Assembly (NCBI GenBank): GCA_964458015.1
Contig: CAYWGR010000209.1
Coordinates: 1-8,840 of the forward strand
Direction of reading: 5' to 3'
DNA length: 8,840 bases
Origin: CAYWGR01 sp964458015
Lineage (GTDB): Bacteria; Planctomycetota; Planctomycetia; Pirellulales; Thermoguttaceae
Shown here: positions 1 through 6,018 of the stretch, piece after piece
How positions within the stretch are numbered: position 1 is the first letter of the stretch
Layout of the letters: every line of letters begins with the position of its first letter
Notes under the pieces: generated by a model
Seen by the model: the letters and a program-made list of their open reading frames with translations, nothing else
Databases searched by the model: none
What the model was told of the DNA's origin: nothing
Program-made: the position numbers and the translations under genes

Positions 1-121
1 GGCCGTCTGCGCCGCTCCCTACCTCGATCGCGCTACTTTAGATTAGAACGCGTATAAGTTGCCGCGAAGGCGCGAGAGTTGGAGATCGTCGGAAGCGGAC
101 GTCGACAATGCCGAGTGCCTG
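1..121. other. Region downstream of the LRR gene, nothing recognised
   Basis: This stretch lies downstream of the minus-strand LRR gene and runs to the window edge. I see no convincing open frame, RNA gene or terminator with a U-tract. It is GC-rich with some short CGCG-type self-complementarity. Confidence 0.4.
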
Positions 122-1066
122 CTATTGATCGATCGAAAGTTCCGGCAGGGCGGTTTTGAGCTTTGCGATCCCCGCGGGCGTGGTTTTCGTCTTGCTGATG
201 CTTAGGCGGCGGAGGTCTTTCATCGATGTCAACTTCTCAAGGCCGGCGTCGGTGATCGACGTGTTGGAGAGCAAGAGCCAACGGAGTTCGGCGAGCGAGG
301 TCAACGGGGCCAAGCCGGCGTCGGTGATTTTTGTGTTGGAAAGGTCGAGCACTTTGAGATTGCCGAGCTGGGCAATGTCGCTGGTCCCGGCGTCGGTAAT
401 CGCGGTGCCGGAGAGATGCAGGGCTTCGACGCTGTTTAACGAGCGTAGATGCACCATGCCGGCATCGGTGACGGGCGTGCCTGCTAAAACAAGGGAAACC
501 AATCGCGACATGCCTGCGAGATAACGCAGTTGATCGTCGGTGATTTTGCTTTCGGCGGCATTCAGTGCGAGCAGGCGATAAAGATCCTCGGTCAGCGATA
601 GCATTTCCTCGTCGATCGTGACGCCTTGAAAGCCGACGCTGGTCACGCGGCTGTCGGGCGGCTCGGCAATGACCAGCACTCCGCGCAGTCGGAGATTCGC
701 GGCGGCTTGTTGTTCGGCCTCAACCTTAGGGCCGTCCCAGATCGAACTCCAAAGTTCTTGTCCGTCGGGCGTCATCTCGACCCAAACCGCGCCGACAAAA
801 ACTGCAAGGAGCGGCAACTCGATGGCAAGGATAATAGCCAAGCGACGGAGCTTTGAGGACCTAGGCTTCGCGACCGGTTCCACGATTGGAGTTGCCGGTT
901 GATCGGCGGTTGTTGCCGAGGCGGAAGATTCCACGGCGACGGCTTCGACGACCGGCTCGCTATTCGATTCGGCTGCGGAATTGCAGGCCGGAGTGTCGGC
1001 GGAGAGGTTGTTGTCGGAGGAAGATTCCGAGGAACTTGCGTCGGCTGGGGGCTCGTGGTCGCTCAC
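122..1066 (-). CDS. Membrane-anchored leucine-rich-repeat protein
   Basis: A 314-residue protein of unknown specific role. Residues 1-72 are low-complexity, rich in Ser, Ala, Glu and Pro and acidic, as in a disordered tail. A basic stretch (about 69-75) precedes one strong hydrophobic segment at about 76-97, so the protein is probably a single-pass membrane protein with a cytoplasmic N-terminus. From about residue 160 to the end there are roughly 23-24-residue leucine-rich repeats with the recurring core 'TxITDAGLxxLxxLxxLxxLxLS', common in planctomycetes. The start is GTG at 1064-1066: an in-frame TGA lies four codons upstream, and a nearby ATG is out of frame. No clear Shine-Dalgarno is seen. 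It begins 19 bases after the accA stop on the same strand, so co-transcription is likely. LRR domains usually bind proteins; the partner is unknown. It carries no catalytic domain. Confidence 0.85.
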   Translation of the reverse strand: MSDHEPPADASSSESSSDNNLSADTPACNSAAESNSEPVVEAVAVESSASATTADQPATPIVEPVAKPRSSKLRRLAIILAIELPLLAVFVGAVWVEMTPDGQELWSSIWDGPKVEAEQQAAANLRLRGVLVIAEPPDSRVTSVGFQGVTIDEEMLSLTEDLYRLLALNAAESKITDDQLRYLAGMSRLVSLVLAGTPVTDAGMVHLRSLNSVEALHLSGTAITDAGTSDIAQLGNLKVLDLSNTKITDAGLAPLTSLAELRWLLLSNTSITDAGLEKLTSMKDLRRLSISKTKTTPAGIAKLKTALPELSIDQ

Positions 1067-1085
1067 TTCACGGTCTCATGGGGCT

Positions 1086-2123
1086 TTACAAGGTAATGGC
1101 GGCATCCTGCGGTAATGTTTCCGTGAAATCGGCATCCTGGGCCGTTTGCCCGTGGAGGTGTCCTCCTTCGAGAAAAACGCCCAGGCTTCGGAATTTCATA
1201 TAGCGTTCATCGAGAAGCTGTTCGACTGGTTTGTTGCATAGTTCTCGGAGGGCGCTGCGTAAATAGAGCTTCAATCGGCTTGCCATCAGATGGTGATCGC
1301 GATGGGCGCCGCCGAGCGGTTCTTGCACCACGGCATCGACCACACCGAGCCGGTTGAGGTCTTTCGAGGTCATTTTCAGGGCTTCGGCAGCCCGTTCCTT
1401 GAAGGTGTGGCTTTTCCAAAGGATGCCGGCACAGCCTTCGGGGCTGATCACAGAGTAGTAGGCGTGTTCGAGCATGGCGACGCGATCGCCGACGCCGATG
1501 CCGAGCGCGCCGCCGGAGCCGCCTTCACCGATGACGATGCAAACGACGGGCGTGCGGAGCCGGGACATTTCGAACATCGAACTGGCGATCACCTGGGCTT
1601 GGCCGCGCTCTTCGGCGCCGATGCCTGGGTAGGCGCCGCCCGTGTCGATCAAACAAATGACGGGCATGTGGAACTTGGCGGCCAGCCGCATCTTGGCCAT
1701 CGCTTTGCGGTAGCCTTCAGGATGTGCGTAGCCGTAGTTGCACAGGCTGCGTTCTTTCAGGTTCTTGCCTTTTTGATGTCCGACGACGAGGACTTTGTAC
1801 GAATCGAGTTTGGCCCAGCCGGTGCGGATCGCGCGATCGTCGCCGAAAAATTTATCGCCGTGCAGTTCCACGAAATCTTCAAAGACGAGTTCGAGGTAGT
1901 CGGTCGTCATCGGTCGATCGGGATGCCTGGCCACTTCAACCGTTTCCCACGGCTTCAGGTTGGCGTAGATCCGCTTTTTGAGATCGACGAGTTCGCGTCG
2001 CAGGCGTCGGACCTCGTTACGGACCTCGGCCGTCGGCTCGGTTTTCGCGTCGAGCTTTTCGAGCCGCGCTTCGAGCTCGTAGATTGGACGTTCAAACGAC
2101 AGTCGATGTTCGCTTCCTGCCAT
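1086..2123 (-). CDS. accA: Acetyl-CoA carboxylase carboxyltransferase subunit alpha
   Basis: The alpha half of the carboxyltransferase that, with AccD, moves the carboxyl group from carboxybiotin-BCCP to acetyl-CoA to give malonyl-CoA, the first committed step of fatty-acid synthesis in the cytoplasm. The 345-residue product aligns along its length with E. coli AccA (319 aa) as I recall it: N-terminal 'FERPIYELEARLEKLD' (10-25), 'ARHPDRP' (65-71), 'GHQKGK' (115-120), 'DTGGAYPGIGAEERGQA' (160-176), 'GEGGSGGALGIGVGD' (199-213), 'ISPEGCAGILWKS' (226-238) and 'EPLGGAHRD' (268-276). The ATG at 2121-2123 is chosen because AccA homology begins right after it. The frame stays open to a GTG at 2231, but the extra 36 residues are not AccA-like. 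Residues from about 315 to 345 extend past the E. coli end and are not recognised. accD is not in the window. Confidence 0.97.
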   Translation of the reverse strand: MAGSEHRLSFERPIYELEARLEKLDAKTEPTAEVRNEVRRLRRELVDLKKRIYANLKPWETVEVARHPDRPMTTDYLELVFEDFVELHGDKFFGDDRAIRTGWAKLDSYKVLVVGHQKGKNLKERSLCNYGYAHPEGYRKAMAKMRLAAKFHMPVICLIDTGGAYPGIGAEERGQAQVIASSMFEMSRLRTPVVCIVIGEGGSGGALGIGVGDRVAMLEHAYYSVISPEGCAGILWKSHTFKERAAEALKMTSKDLNRLGVVDAVVQEPLGGAHRDHHLMASRLKLYLRSALRELCNKPVEQLLDERYMKFRSLGVFLEGGHLHGQTAQDADFTETLPQDAAITL

Positions 2124-2312
2124 CTTGTATAACTCTTGTGGTTTCGAGAGACGCCAAAACGTAGAGTAGTGGATAAAGCTTTGCGAGCTTTGCCCGTCTT
2201 GCTTAGTTCGCCAAAGCCCCTCGTTGGTCACAAGCCGCTGGAAATCGGCTCATGTTGGGCCTACGCCCCCTGCCCTCTCCATCCCGTCTTTCATCGGTAT
2301 AGATGACGCAGC
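2124..2312. other. Kinase-accA intergenic spacer
   Basis: The 189 bases between the kinase stop and the chosen accA start. The spacer contains one GGGCAGGG octamer (minus strand) and a weak 5-bp inverted repeat (AGCCG/CGGCT, 2233-2250) without a U-tract. No clear promoter is visible. accA could be read through from the kinase or use an unseen promoter here. Confidence 0.4.
2268..2275 (-). repeat. GGGCAGGG octamer (KOPS-like), intergenic
   Basis: One exact GGGCAGGG read on the minus strand, in the kinase-accA spacer. It fits the E. coli FtsK-orienting consensus GGGNAGGG; its function here is inferred only. Confidence 0.45.
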
Positions 2313-3182
2313 TTATGAGGAATTGCCGGTTGGCGTAACCCGGAAAACCCGTATCATACGAAATTCCTGTAAAAAGTCACCCACCGAATTGGGGCGTGCG
2401 TTCGGATCTTTGGCCATACATTTTCGCACCAATTGCGAAAACGGGGTGGTGACGTTTGGTTGGAGCCCCTCTAGCGATGGGGGCTGTTGCTTCAGGTGCT
2501 TGTTCAGCAGGTCGTTTACGCTTGTGCCCGTAAATGGGGGTTTGCCCGAAACCAGCTCGTGGATCGTGCAAGCGAAGCTGTAGAGGTCGGCACGGGAATC
2601 GAGAGCTTGGCCGCGGATTTGTTCGGGCGACATATAGCTTTTGGTGCCCTGGATTTTGGATCGGGGCGAAAACCACTTCCAGAGCCCGCGTCGCTCTCGT
2701 TTGGCCAGCGCGAAATCGATGAGTTTTACGGTTCCATCGTCGGCGACGAGGAAATTATCCGGTTTGATATCGCGGTGGACCCAACCTTGTTGGTTAAAGT
2801 AGGCCAAGGCGTCGGCCGCCTGGTCGATGATTTTGGGAATGAGGCGTGCCATTCCCTTCCAGTTTTGCTGGAGCCGTTGTTTCATATTTGGCGCGGAAAA
2901 CCATTCCATGGCCAAATAGGGTTGCCCTCGATCCGTATCAAGGGAGTAGGTCTCGATAATATGGGGATGTTTGAGTTTGCAGCCGACGGCGTATTCCACG
3001 TGCAGGTAGTGCAATTGCTCGCGATCTTTGCGGGCTTTTTCGAGCAGCGTTTTAATGCCGACGATTCGCTGGTGAGCGTCGTCATAAGCCTGCCATATCT
3101 GGCCCGCGTGGCCGGTGTGGACCACGTTCAGCAAGCGATAAGGACCGAGATAGCCGGGAGAGCCTTGAGCCACGCGATGCAC
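2313..3182 (-). CDS. Hanks-type serine/threonine protein kinase, atypical DFA motif
   Basis: A 289-residue protein that is essentially one bare kinase domain, with no membrane segment or sensor domain, so probably cytoplasmic. The core residues are present: VAIK-type lysine K44 ('VGIK'), alpha-C glutamate candidate E63, catalytic loop 'HRDIKPDN' (136-143), metal-binding D156, 'GTKSYMSPEQIRG' (179-191), D199 in 'DLYSFA', and the late conserved Arg R263 in 'DPNARP'. Three positions are unusual. The first glycine of the P-loop is His (H22, giving HxGxxG). The DFG motif is DFA (156-158). The usual Gly after 'DxYSx' is Ala (A204). ATP binding and catalysis remain plausible because Lys, both Asp and Asn are kept. 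The start is GTG at 3180-3182, with no ATG between it and the in-frame stop upstream and no clear Shine-Dalgarno. The substrate is unknown; the nearest downstream genes are accA and the LRR protein. Confidence 0.92.
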   Translation of the reverse strand: MHRVAQGSPGYLGPYRLLNVVHTGHAGQIWQAYDDAHQRIVGIKTLLEKARKDREQLHYLHVEYAVGCKLKHPHIIETYSLDTDRGQPYLAMEWFSAPNMKQRLQQNWKGMARLIPKIIDQAADALAYFNQQGWVHRDIKPDNFLVADDGTVKLIDFALAKRERRGLWKWFSPRSKIQGTKSYMSPEQIRGQALDSRADLYSFACTIHELVSGKPPFTGTSVNDLLNKHLKQQPPSLEGLQPNVTTPFSQLVRKCMAKDPNARPNSVGDFLQEFRMIRVFRVTPTGNSS

Positions 3183-3220
3183 CTTACACAGAGGGGTATC
3201 GTCTTGTCTAACCGAGTTCT

Positions 3221-3249
3221 AATGTAACGCAATTGATCAAATCAGGCAA
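3221..3249 (-). promoter_or_regulatory. Possible sigma70-type promoter for the kinase gene
   Basis: On the minus strand, TTGCCT (3244-3249) and TACATT (3221-3226) are separated by 17 bases. Each matches its consensus at 4 of 6 positions. Predicted transcription would start about 30 bases before the kinase GTG. The match is weak; planctomycete promoter consensus is not well defined. Confidence 0.3.
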
Positions 3250-3264
3250 CCTTTTCAGCATTGG

Positions 3265-3277
3265 CCCTGCCCTGCCC
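3265..3277 (-). repeat. Double overlapping GGGCAGGG octamer, upstream of the kinase
   Basis: Two overlapping exact octamers in 5-base register (3265-3272 and 3270-3277), read on the minus strand. They lie just upstream of the kinase promoter candidate. Confidence 0.45.
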
Positions 3278-3412
3278 TGTTGGGATTGGATTTTGAGCGT
3301 GGGAATGTTCGGCGTGTTACAGCAATGAATAATCACAGCGTGTAAGCCCGCTCGCTTCACTTTTTTGGACGATTGCCATCAACTTTTTGCTTAAATCGTT
3401 TTTGAATGAGTC

Positions 3413-3440
3413 TTGACGCAATTCGGTGTTGGAGTAGAAT
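3413..3440 (+). promoter_or_regulatory. Likely promoter of the first PEP-CTERM gene
   Basis: TTGACG (3413-3418) and TAGAAT (3435-3440) are spaced by 16 bases, each 5 of 6 to the sigma70 consensus. If used, transcription starts near 3447 and leaves a leader of about 265 bases before the ATG at 3714. Confidence 0.45.
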
Positions 3441-3695
3441 GCTACGACATTGGCCTAGATTAAGCACCTTTTGATTTTTACTCCACAGGCAGCGTAACGC
3501 TTCATCGACCTCTGTTTTTCGCGGATTGATCGAATTGGTCGATAGAAGTTTCTTTTAGAGGCTGCCGGCTTCCCCCCGCGTGTGATTCGCCCGGAACAGT
3601 GCGAATTCGTTATTGGGAATTGGGAGTCTTTGTGGGGCACTTGCGGTTCATTGCCTGCGTTTAATAGTTTCGCTTCCTAAGGGCATCTGATATTG

Positions 3696-3703
3696 AGAAG
3701 AGG
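3696..3703 (+). promoter_or_regulatory. Ribosome binding site deciding the start at 3714
   Basis: A purine-rich AGAAGAGG ends 10 bases before the ATG. It favours the ATG at 3714 over the upstream in-frame TTG at 3693. Confidence 0.6.
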
Positions 3704-3713
3704 TTTTGATAAC

Positions 3714-4400
3714 ATGATTCGTCGCCAATCGTTGTTCACGCTTGTTTTGATTGCGATAGCTGCATGGGGCGTCACCCTGTCGGCATCGGCCAATACGATC
3801 ACGTATGATACGACTACTCCCATTGTAAATGAAAAAACAGACTGGAAGGAAGAAAATGTAAAAACATTGTTTTTCCACCAGTTCGATACGAGCTTGGGAA
3901 CGCTGGAAAAAATTCAGTTGTATCTCGATAGCTCAATTAGTACGATCATTACGGTTACCAACTCCTCGGATTCGACATCGAGTGCCAGCGGCGACGTCTC
4001 GACCAAGGTGCAATTGACGGTTGGGGATAACGTCGGTATGTCGACGCCGCAGCTTAATGTCAGTTCGGATCCATTTGTTTTTTTAAATTTGGCGGTTGGT
4101 GAGACAAGAACCTCGGATCCTATCGTCAATACGCTGAACTCTACCACGGATTATTCGGATTCCGGCATTCTTCAGTATTTCCTCGGAACCGGCAACGTCG
4201 GTCTCACTGCAACGACTTCGACACAAACGAGCATCGTTTTTAATGGCGGAAATGCAACCGCAGGGCAAGCGACAACCGCATCGTTGACCGGTTCGGTCAC
4301 CTATTTCTACACCCCAGTGCCGGAACCATCCACGCTTGTATTGCTTGGCACCTTGGGCGCGGTGTTGGTTGGTGTGTGGTTCCGTCGGACGCGACGCTAG
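3714..4400 (+). CDS. Secreted PEP-CTERM protein, choice-of-anchor E type
   Basis: A 228-residue exported surface protein of unknown exact role. Residues 1-27 form a signal peptide: 'MIRR', a hydrophobic core (about 7-22) and a cleavage candidate after 'SASA'. The middle is a Thr/Ser-rich beta domain. 'FDTSLGTLEKIQLYLDSS' (57-74), followed by 'ITVTNSS' and later 'LQYFLGTGNVGLTATTST' (153-170), resembles the choice-of-anchor E family as I know it. The tail is classic PEP-CTERM: 'VPEPSTLVLLG' (202-212), a membrane helix to about 222 and the basic end 'RRTRR'. In this class an exosortase removes the tail and anchors the protein to the envelope; none is encoded here. The frame can begin at TTG 3693, but ATG 3714 is preferred because AGAAGAGG (3696-3703) sits about 10 bases upstream and the signal peptide starts there. 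It converges on the glycosyltransferase gene. Confidence 0.85.
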   Translation: MIRRQSLFTLVLIAIAAWGVTLSASANTITYDTTTPIVNEKTDWKEENVKTLFFHQFDTSLGTLEKIQLYLDSSISTIITVTNSSDSTSSASGDVSTKVQLTVGDNVGMSTPQLNVSSDPFVFLNLAVGETRTSDPIVNTLNSTTDYSDSGILQYFLGTGNVGLTATTSTQTSIVFNGGNATAGQATTASLTGSVTYFYTPVPEPSTLVLLGTLGAVLVGVWFRRTRR

Positions 4401-4443
4401 GGATGTCTCGGTGTGTTTAAGCGTTTTGTTCAAAGATAAAGCT

Positions 4444-4489
4444 GAGCGGGTAGGCGGGCGAAGGCCTGTTCCCGCTCTATTTATTTCTT
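4444..4489. terminator. Shared intrinsic terminator-like hairpin between convergent genes
   Basis: Outer arms GAGCGGG (4444-4450) and CCCGCTC (4471-4477) pair perfectly. Inside them AGGC (4452-4455) pairs with GCCT (4464-4467), leaving an 8-base loop. On the plus strand it is followed by a T-rich run (4478-4488), fitting termination of the PEP-CTERM gene. On the minus strand it lies just past the glycosyltransferase stop (4481-4483) and is followed by a mixed T-rich stretch, so it may act in both directions. Confidence 0.7.
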
Positions 4490-5644
4490 GTGGGCCAAGA
4501 TCGCTTGATAGAGATTGCGTATCTGTTCCGTCATGCGTTCGTGGCGGAATTGATCGGTGAAGCGGCGGCGGCCTTCGCTGCCAAGTTTGGCGCGTAGCGC
4601 CGGATCAGCGGCGAGGCGAATGAGCGAAGAGGCAAGTTGTTCGATGTTGCGCGGCGGAATCAAATAGCCGGTTTCGTCGGAAATTACCACTTCGCGGGCG
4701 CCGTCTATGTCGAAACTGACGGCCGGTCGGCCGGCGATCAAGGCTTGCGGCAACACCCGGGCGAGTCCTTCACGCAGGCTTGCATGAACCACGATGTCCA
4801 TGGCGCCGACCAGTTCGGGAATCCGTTCCGGGGACACAAGGCCGGTGAATTGGAAATAGTCGGTGAGCCCCGCCTCGGCAATTTGCTGCAACAAACGCTC
4901 GCGGAAAATGCCGTCGCCGACGAAGAGAAAACGCACGTTCGGCTGTTGTTGGACGACGGTTTTTGCTGCTTGGATGACGTCGTCGTGTCCTTTGAGCTTG
5001 AACAACCGCGCGATTTTGCCGATCACGACGTGCTCGGGCCGATAGCCAAGCTCTTGCCGGACGCGCTGGCGATGTTCATCGGCATGTAGAAACGGCTCGA
5101 CCTCCATGCCGCTGTAGATCGTGGTGAATTTTTCGCGCGGCGCGACATTGGCGGCGACCATCAGATCGGTCATGGCATCAGCGACGCTGATCATCGCGTG
5201 GCAACGCCGGGCGGCCCAGCGTTCGCAGAGCTGGAAAAATTGTCGCGCCCCCCTGCCCTGCCAGGGATGAAACGGCGCGCCGTGAACCGTGTGGATGACG
5301 GCCGGCACGCCCAACGACCACGCCGCCGCTCGGCCGAGCATTCCGCCTTTGGCGCTATGGGTATGCACGACGTCGGGCTTGAACTTTTTTAAGGCGGCTT
5401 TGATTTGGCGGTAACTTGCGGCATCGCGCCAAAGGTTGATCGAACGTCGCAACGGCGGAATGATTTCGAGCGGCACCCGCCCTGCCCTTGCCCGATCGAG
5501 GAGAGTTCCCTCGGGGCCGATCGACGGTCCGGTGATCAGCAGCACATCGTCATCGTATTGACGGATCAGATCCTCACAGCAGAACAAGGTGTTCTCCTGC
5601 GCTCCGCCGATAATCATACGGGTAATGATGTGTGCAATTCGCAT
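4481..5644 (-). CDS. GT4-family glycosyltransferase
   Basis: A 387-residue GT-B-fold, retaining GT4-type glycosyltransferase that would move a sugar from a nucleotide-sugar donor to an acceptor in polysaccharide or glycan synthesis, probably at the cytoplasmic face of the membrane. The N-domain opens with 'MRIAHIITRMIIGGAQENT' (1-19), the usual glycine-containing loop, and has 'VVHTHSAKGGMLGR' (92-105). The C-domain has 'IGKIARLFKLKGHDD' (208-222, phosphate-binding Arg/Lys), 'FVGDG' (241-245) and 'SLREGLARVLPQAL' (289-302). In the EX7E motif the first Glu is E292, but the second position is Gln (Q300). The ATG at 5642-5644 is fixed by the N-terminal motif; no Shine-Dalgarno is visible. The gene contains two GGGCAGGG octamers. 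Donor and acceptor cannot be told from sequence; the nearby PEP-CTERM genes suggest an envelope polysaccharide. Confidence 0.92.
   Translation of the reverse strand: MRIAHIITRMIIGGAQENTLFCCEDLIRQYDDDVLLITGPSIGPEGTLLDRARAGRVPLEIIPPLRRSINLWRDAASYRQIKAALKKFKPDVVHTHSAKGGMLGRAAAWSLGVPAVIHTVHGAPFHPWQGRGARQFFQLCERWAARRCHAMISVADAMTDLMVAANVAPREKFTTIYSGMEVEPFLHADEHRQRVRQELGYRPEHVVIGKIARLFKLKGHDDVIQAAKTVVQQQPNVRFLFVGDGIFRERLLQQIAEAGLTDYFQFTGLVSPERIPELVGAMDIVVHASLREGLARVLPQALIAGRPAVSFDIDGAREVVISDETGYLIPPRNIEQLASSLIRLAADPALRAKLGSEGRRRFTDQFRHERMTEQIRNLYQAILAHKK
5251..5258 (-). repeat. GGGCAGGG octamer inside the glycosyltransferase gene
   Basis: An exact octamer on the coding strand, encoding part of 'WQGRGAR' (residues 128-134). 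It sits in a variable loop between conserved blocks. Confidence 0.45.
5480..5487 (-). repeat. Second GGGCAGGG octamer inside the glycosyltransferase gene
   Basis: An exact octamer on the coding strand, encoding part of 'ARAGRVP' (52-58), again between conserved blocks. Confidence 0.45.
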
Positions 5645-5691
5645 GGTAAAACAGGGATTAGGAAATTGAGGATACAGGGAGGAAAAAAGTT

Positions 5692-5729
5692 CCCACTCTT
5701 CCTTTTGGAAGAAGGCTAGGGCGAGTGGG
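5692..5729. other. Nested hairpin in the glycosyltransferase leader
   Basis: Outer arms CCCACTC (5692-5698) and GAGTGGG (5723-5729) enclose a small inner stem CTTCC-TTTT-GGAAG (5698-5711), which shares one base with the outer arm. It would lie about 48-85 bases upstream of the glycosyltransferase ATG in its mRNA. Function unknown; it could be a leader structure or the end of an upstream transcript. Confidence 0.35.
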
Positions 5730-5872
5730 GAGCGAAAAAACGTAATGTCCTCTCACAGAGGCAGTGTACATCTTTCCCCATACATGGCAATCAAAACCCC
5801 ACCGTTGTGCTAAAAATCGACCCCTTTCTCCCCTCAATCATACCGATTTTAAATAAATAAACCCCAAAAGTA

Positions 5873-5900
5873 TTGACATTTACGGGGGGGTGTGTAAATT
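5873..5900 (+). promoter_or_regulatory. Promoter of the beta-repeat PEP-CTERM gene
   Basis: A perfect -35 TTGACA (5873-5878) and a 4-of-6 -10 TAAATT (5895-5900) with 16 bases between, preceded by an A/T-rich stretch that could act as an UP-like element. Transcription would start near 5907, giving a leader of about 110 bases. Confidence 0.55.
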
Positions 5901-6006
5901 GAGCCCGTCTTTAGCGATGCCACCCTGGGCGATCGCCGACTGTACAAGCTGAAATGTGAAAAATCGTCTTCTTGGTGTTTTTATCTTTGGAGGCAGCGAT
6001 AGTTTG

Positions 6007-6011
6007 AAAGG
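6007..6011 (+). promoter_or_regulatory. Ribosome binding site deciding the start at 6019
   Basis: AAAGG ends 7 bases before the ATG at 6019. A stronger GGAGG (5989-5993) sits 10 bases before an in-frame TTG at 6004, which would add only five residues ahead of the signal peptide. The in-frame GTG at 5956 is less likely. Confidence 0.45.
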
Positions 6012-6018
6012 TGTGGAA

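Larger units (their letters stand above)
3183..3713. other. Divergent intergenic region between kinase and PEP-CTERM gene
   Basis: About 530 bases without a credible gene and visibly more AT-rich than accA or truA. It holds a kinase promoter candidate, a double GGGCAGGG, a plus-strand promoter candidate at 3413-3440 and then a long leader. Small self-complementary elements include AGCGT-A-ACGCT (3491-3501) and ATCGA-N5-TCGAT (3529-3543), either of which could be an operator or part of a leader fold. I see no tRNA or recognised riboswitch. The short frames here look like chance. Confidence 0.5.
5645..6018. other. Divergent intergenic region before the beta-repeat PEP-CTERM gene
   Basis: About 374 bases with no credible gene. 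It holds a hairpin in the glycosyltransferase leader (5692-5729), a weak inverted repeat AAAATCG/CGATTTT (5813-5819 and 5844-5850), an AT-rich run near 5850-5862 and a promoter at 5873-5900. No clear promoter for the minus-strand glycosyltransferase is seen. Confidence 0.5.

Noticed and set aside
1290..2132. A 280-codon open frame on the plus strand
   Set aside because: It is the antisense of accA in a GC-rich gene; it has no recognisable domain, and the accA frame is unambiguous.
2124..2231. Extended accA start at GTG 2231
   Set aside because: The extra 36 residues do not resemble AccA, and an ATG occurs exactly where homology begins.
2487..3227. A 246-codon open frame on the plus strand
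   Set aside because: It is antisense to the kinase, whose catalytic motifs are clear; the frame is a compositional shadow.
3455..3640. A 61-codon minus-strand open frame in the intergenic region
   Set aside because: It has no Shine-Dalgarno and no domain, and it lies in the probable leader of the PEP-CTERM gene; likely chance.
3633..3655. Possible sigma54 (-24/-12) promoter for the PEP-CTERM gene, as in some exosortase systems
   Set aside because: GG and GC elements are present, but the spacing is wrong (8 or 15 bases between them instead of 10).
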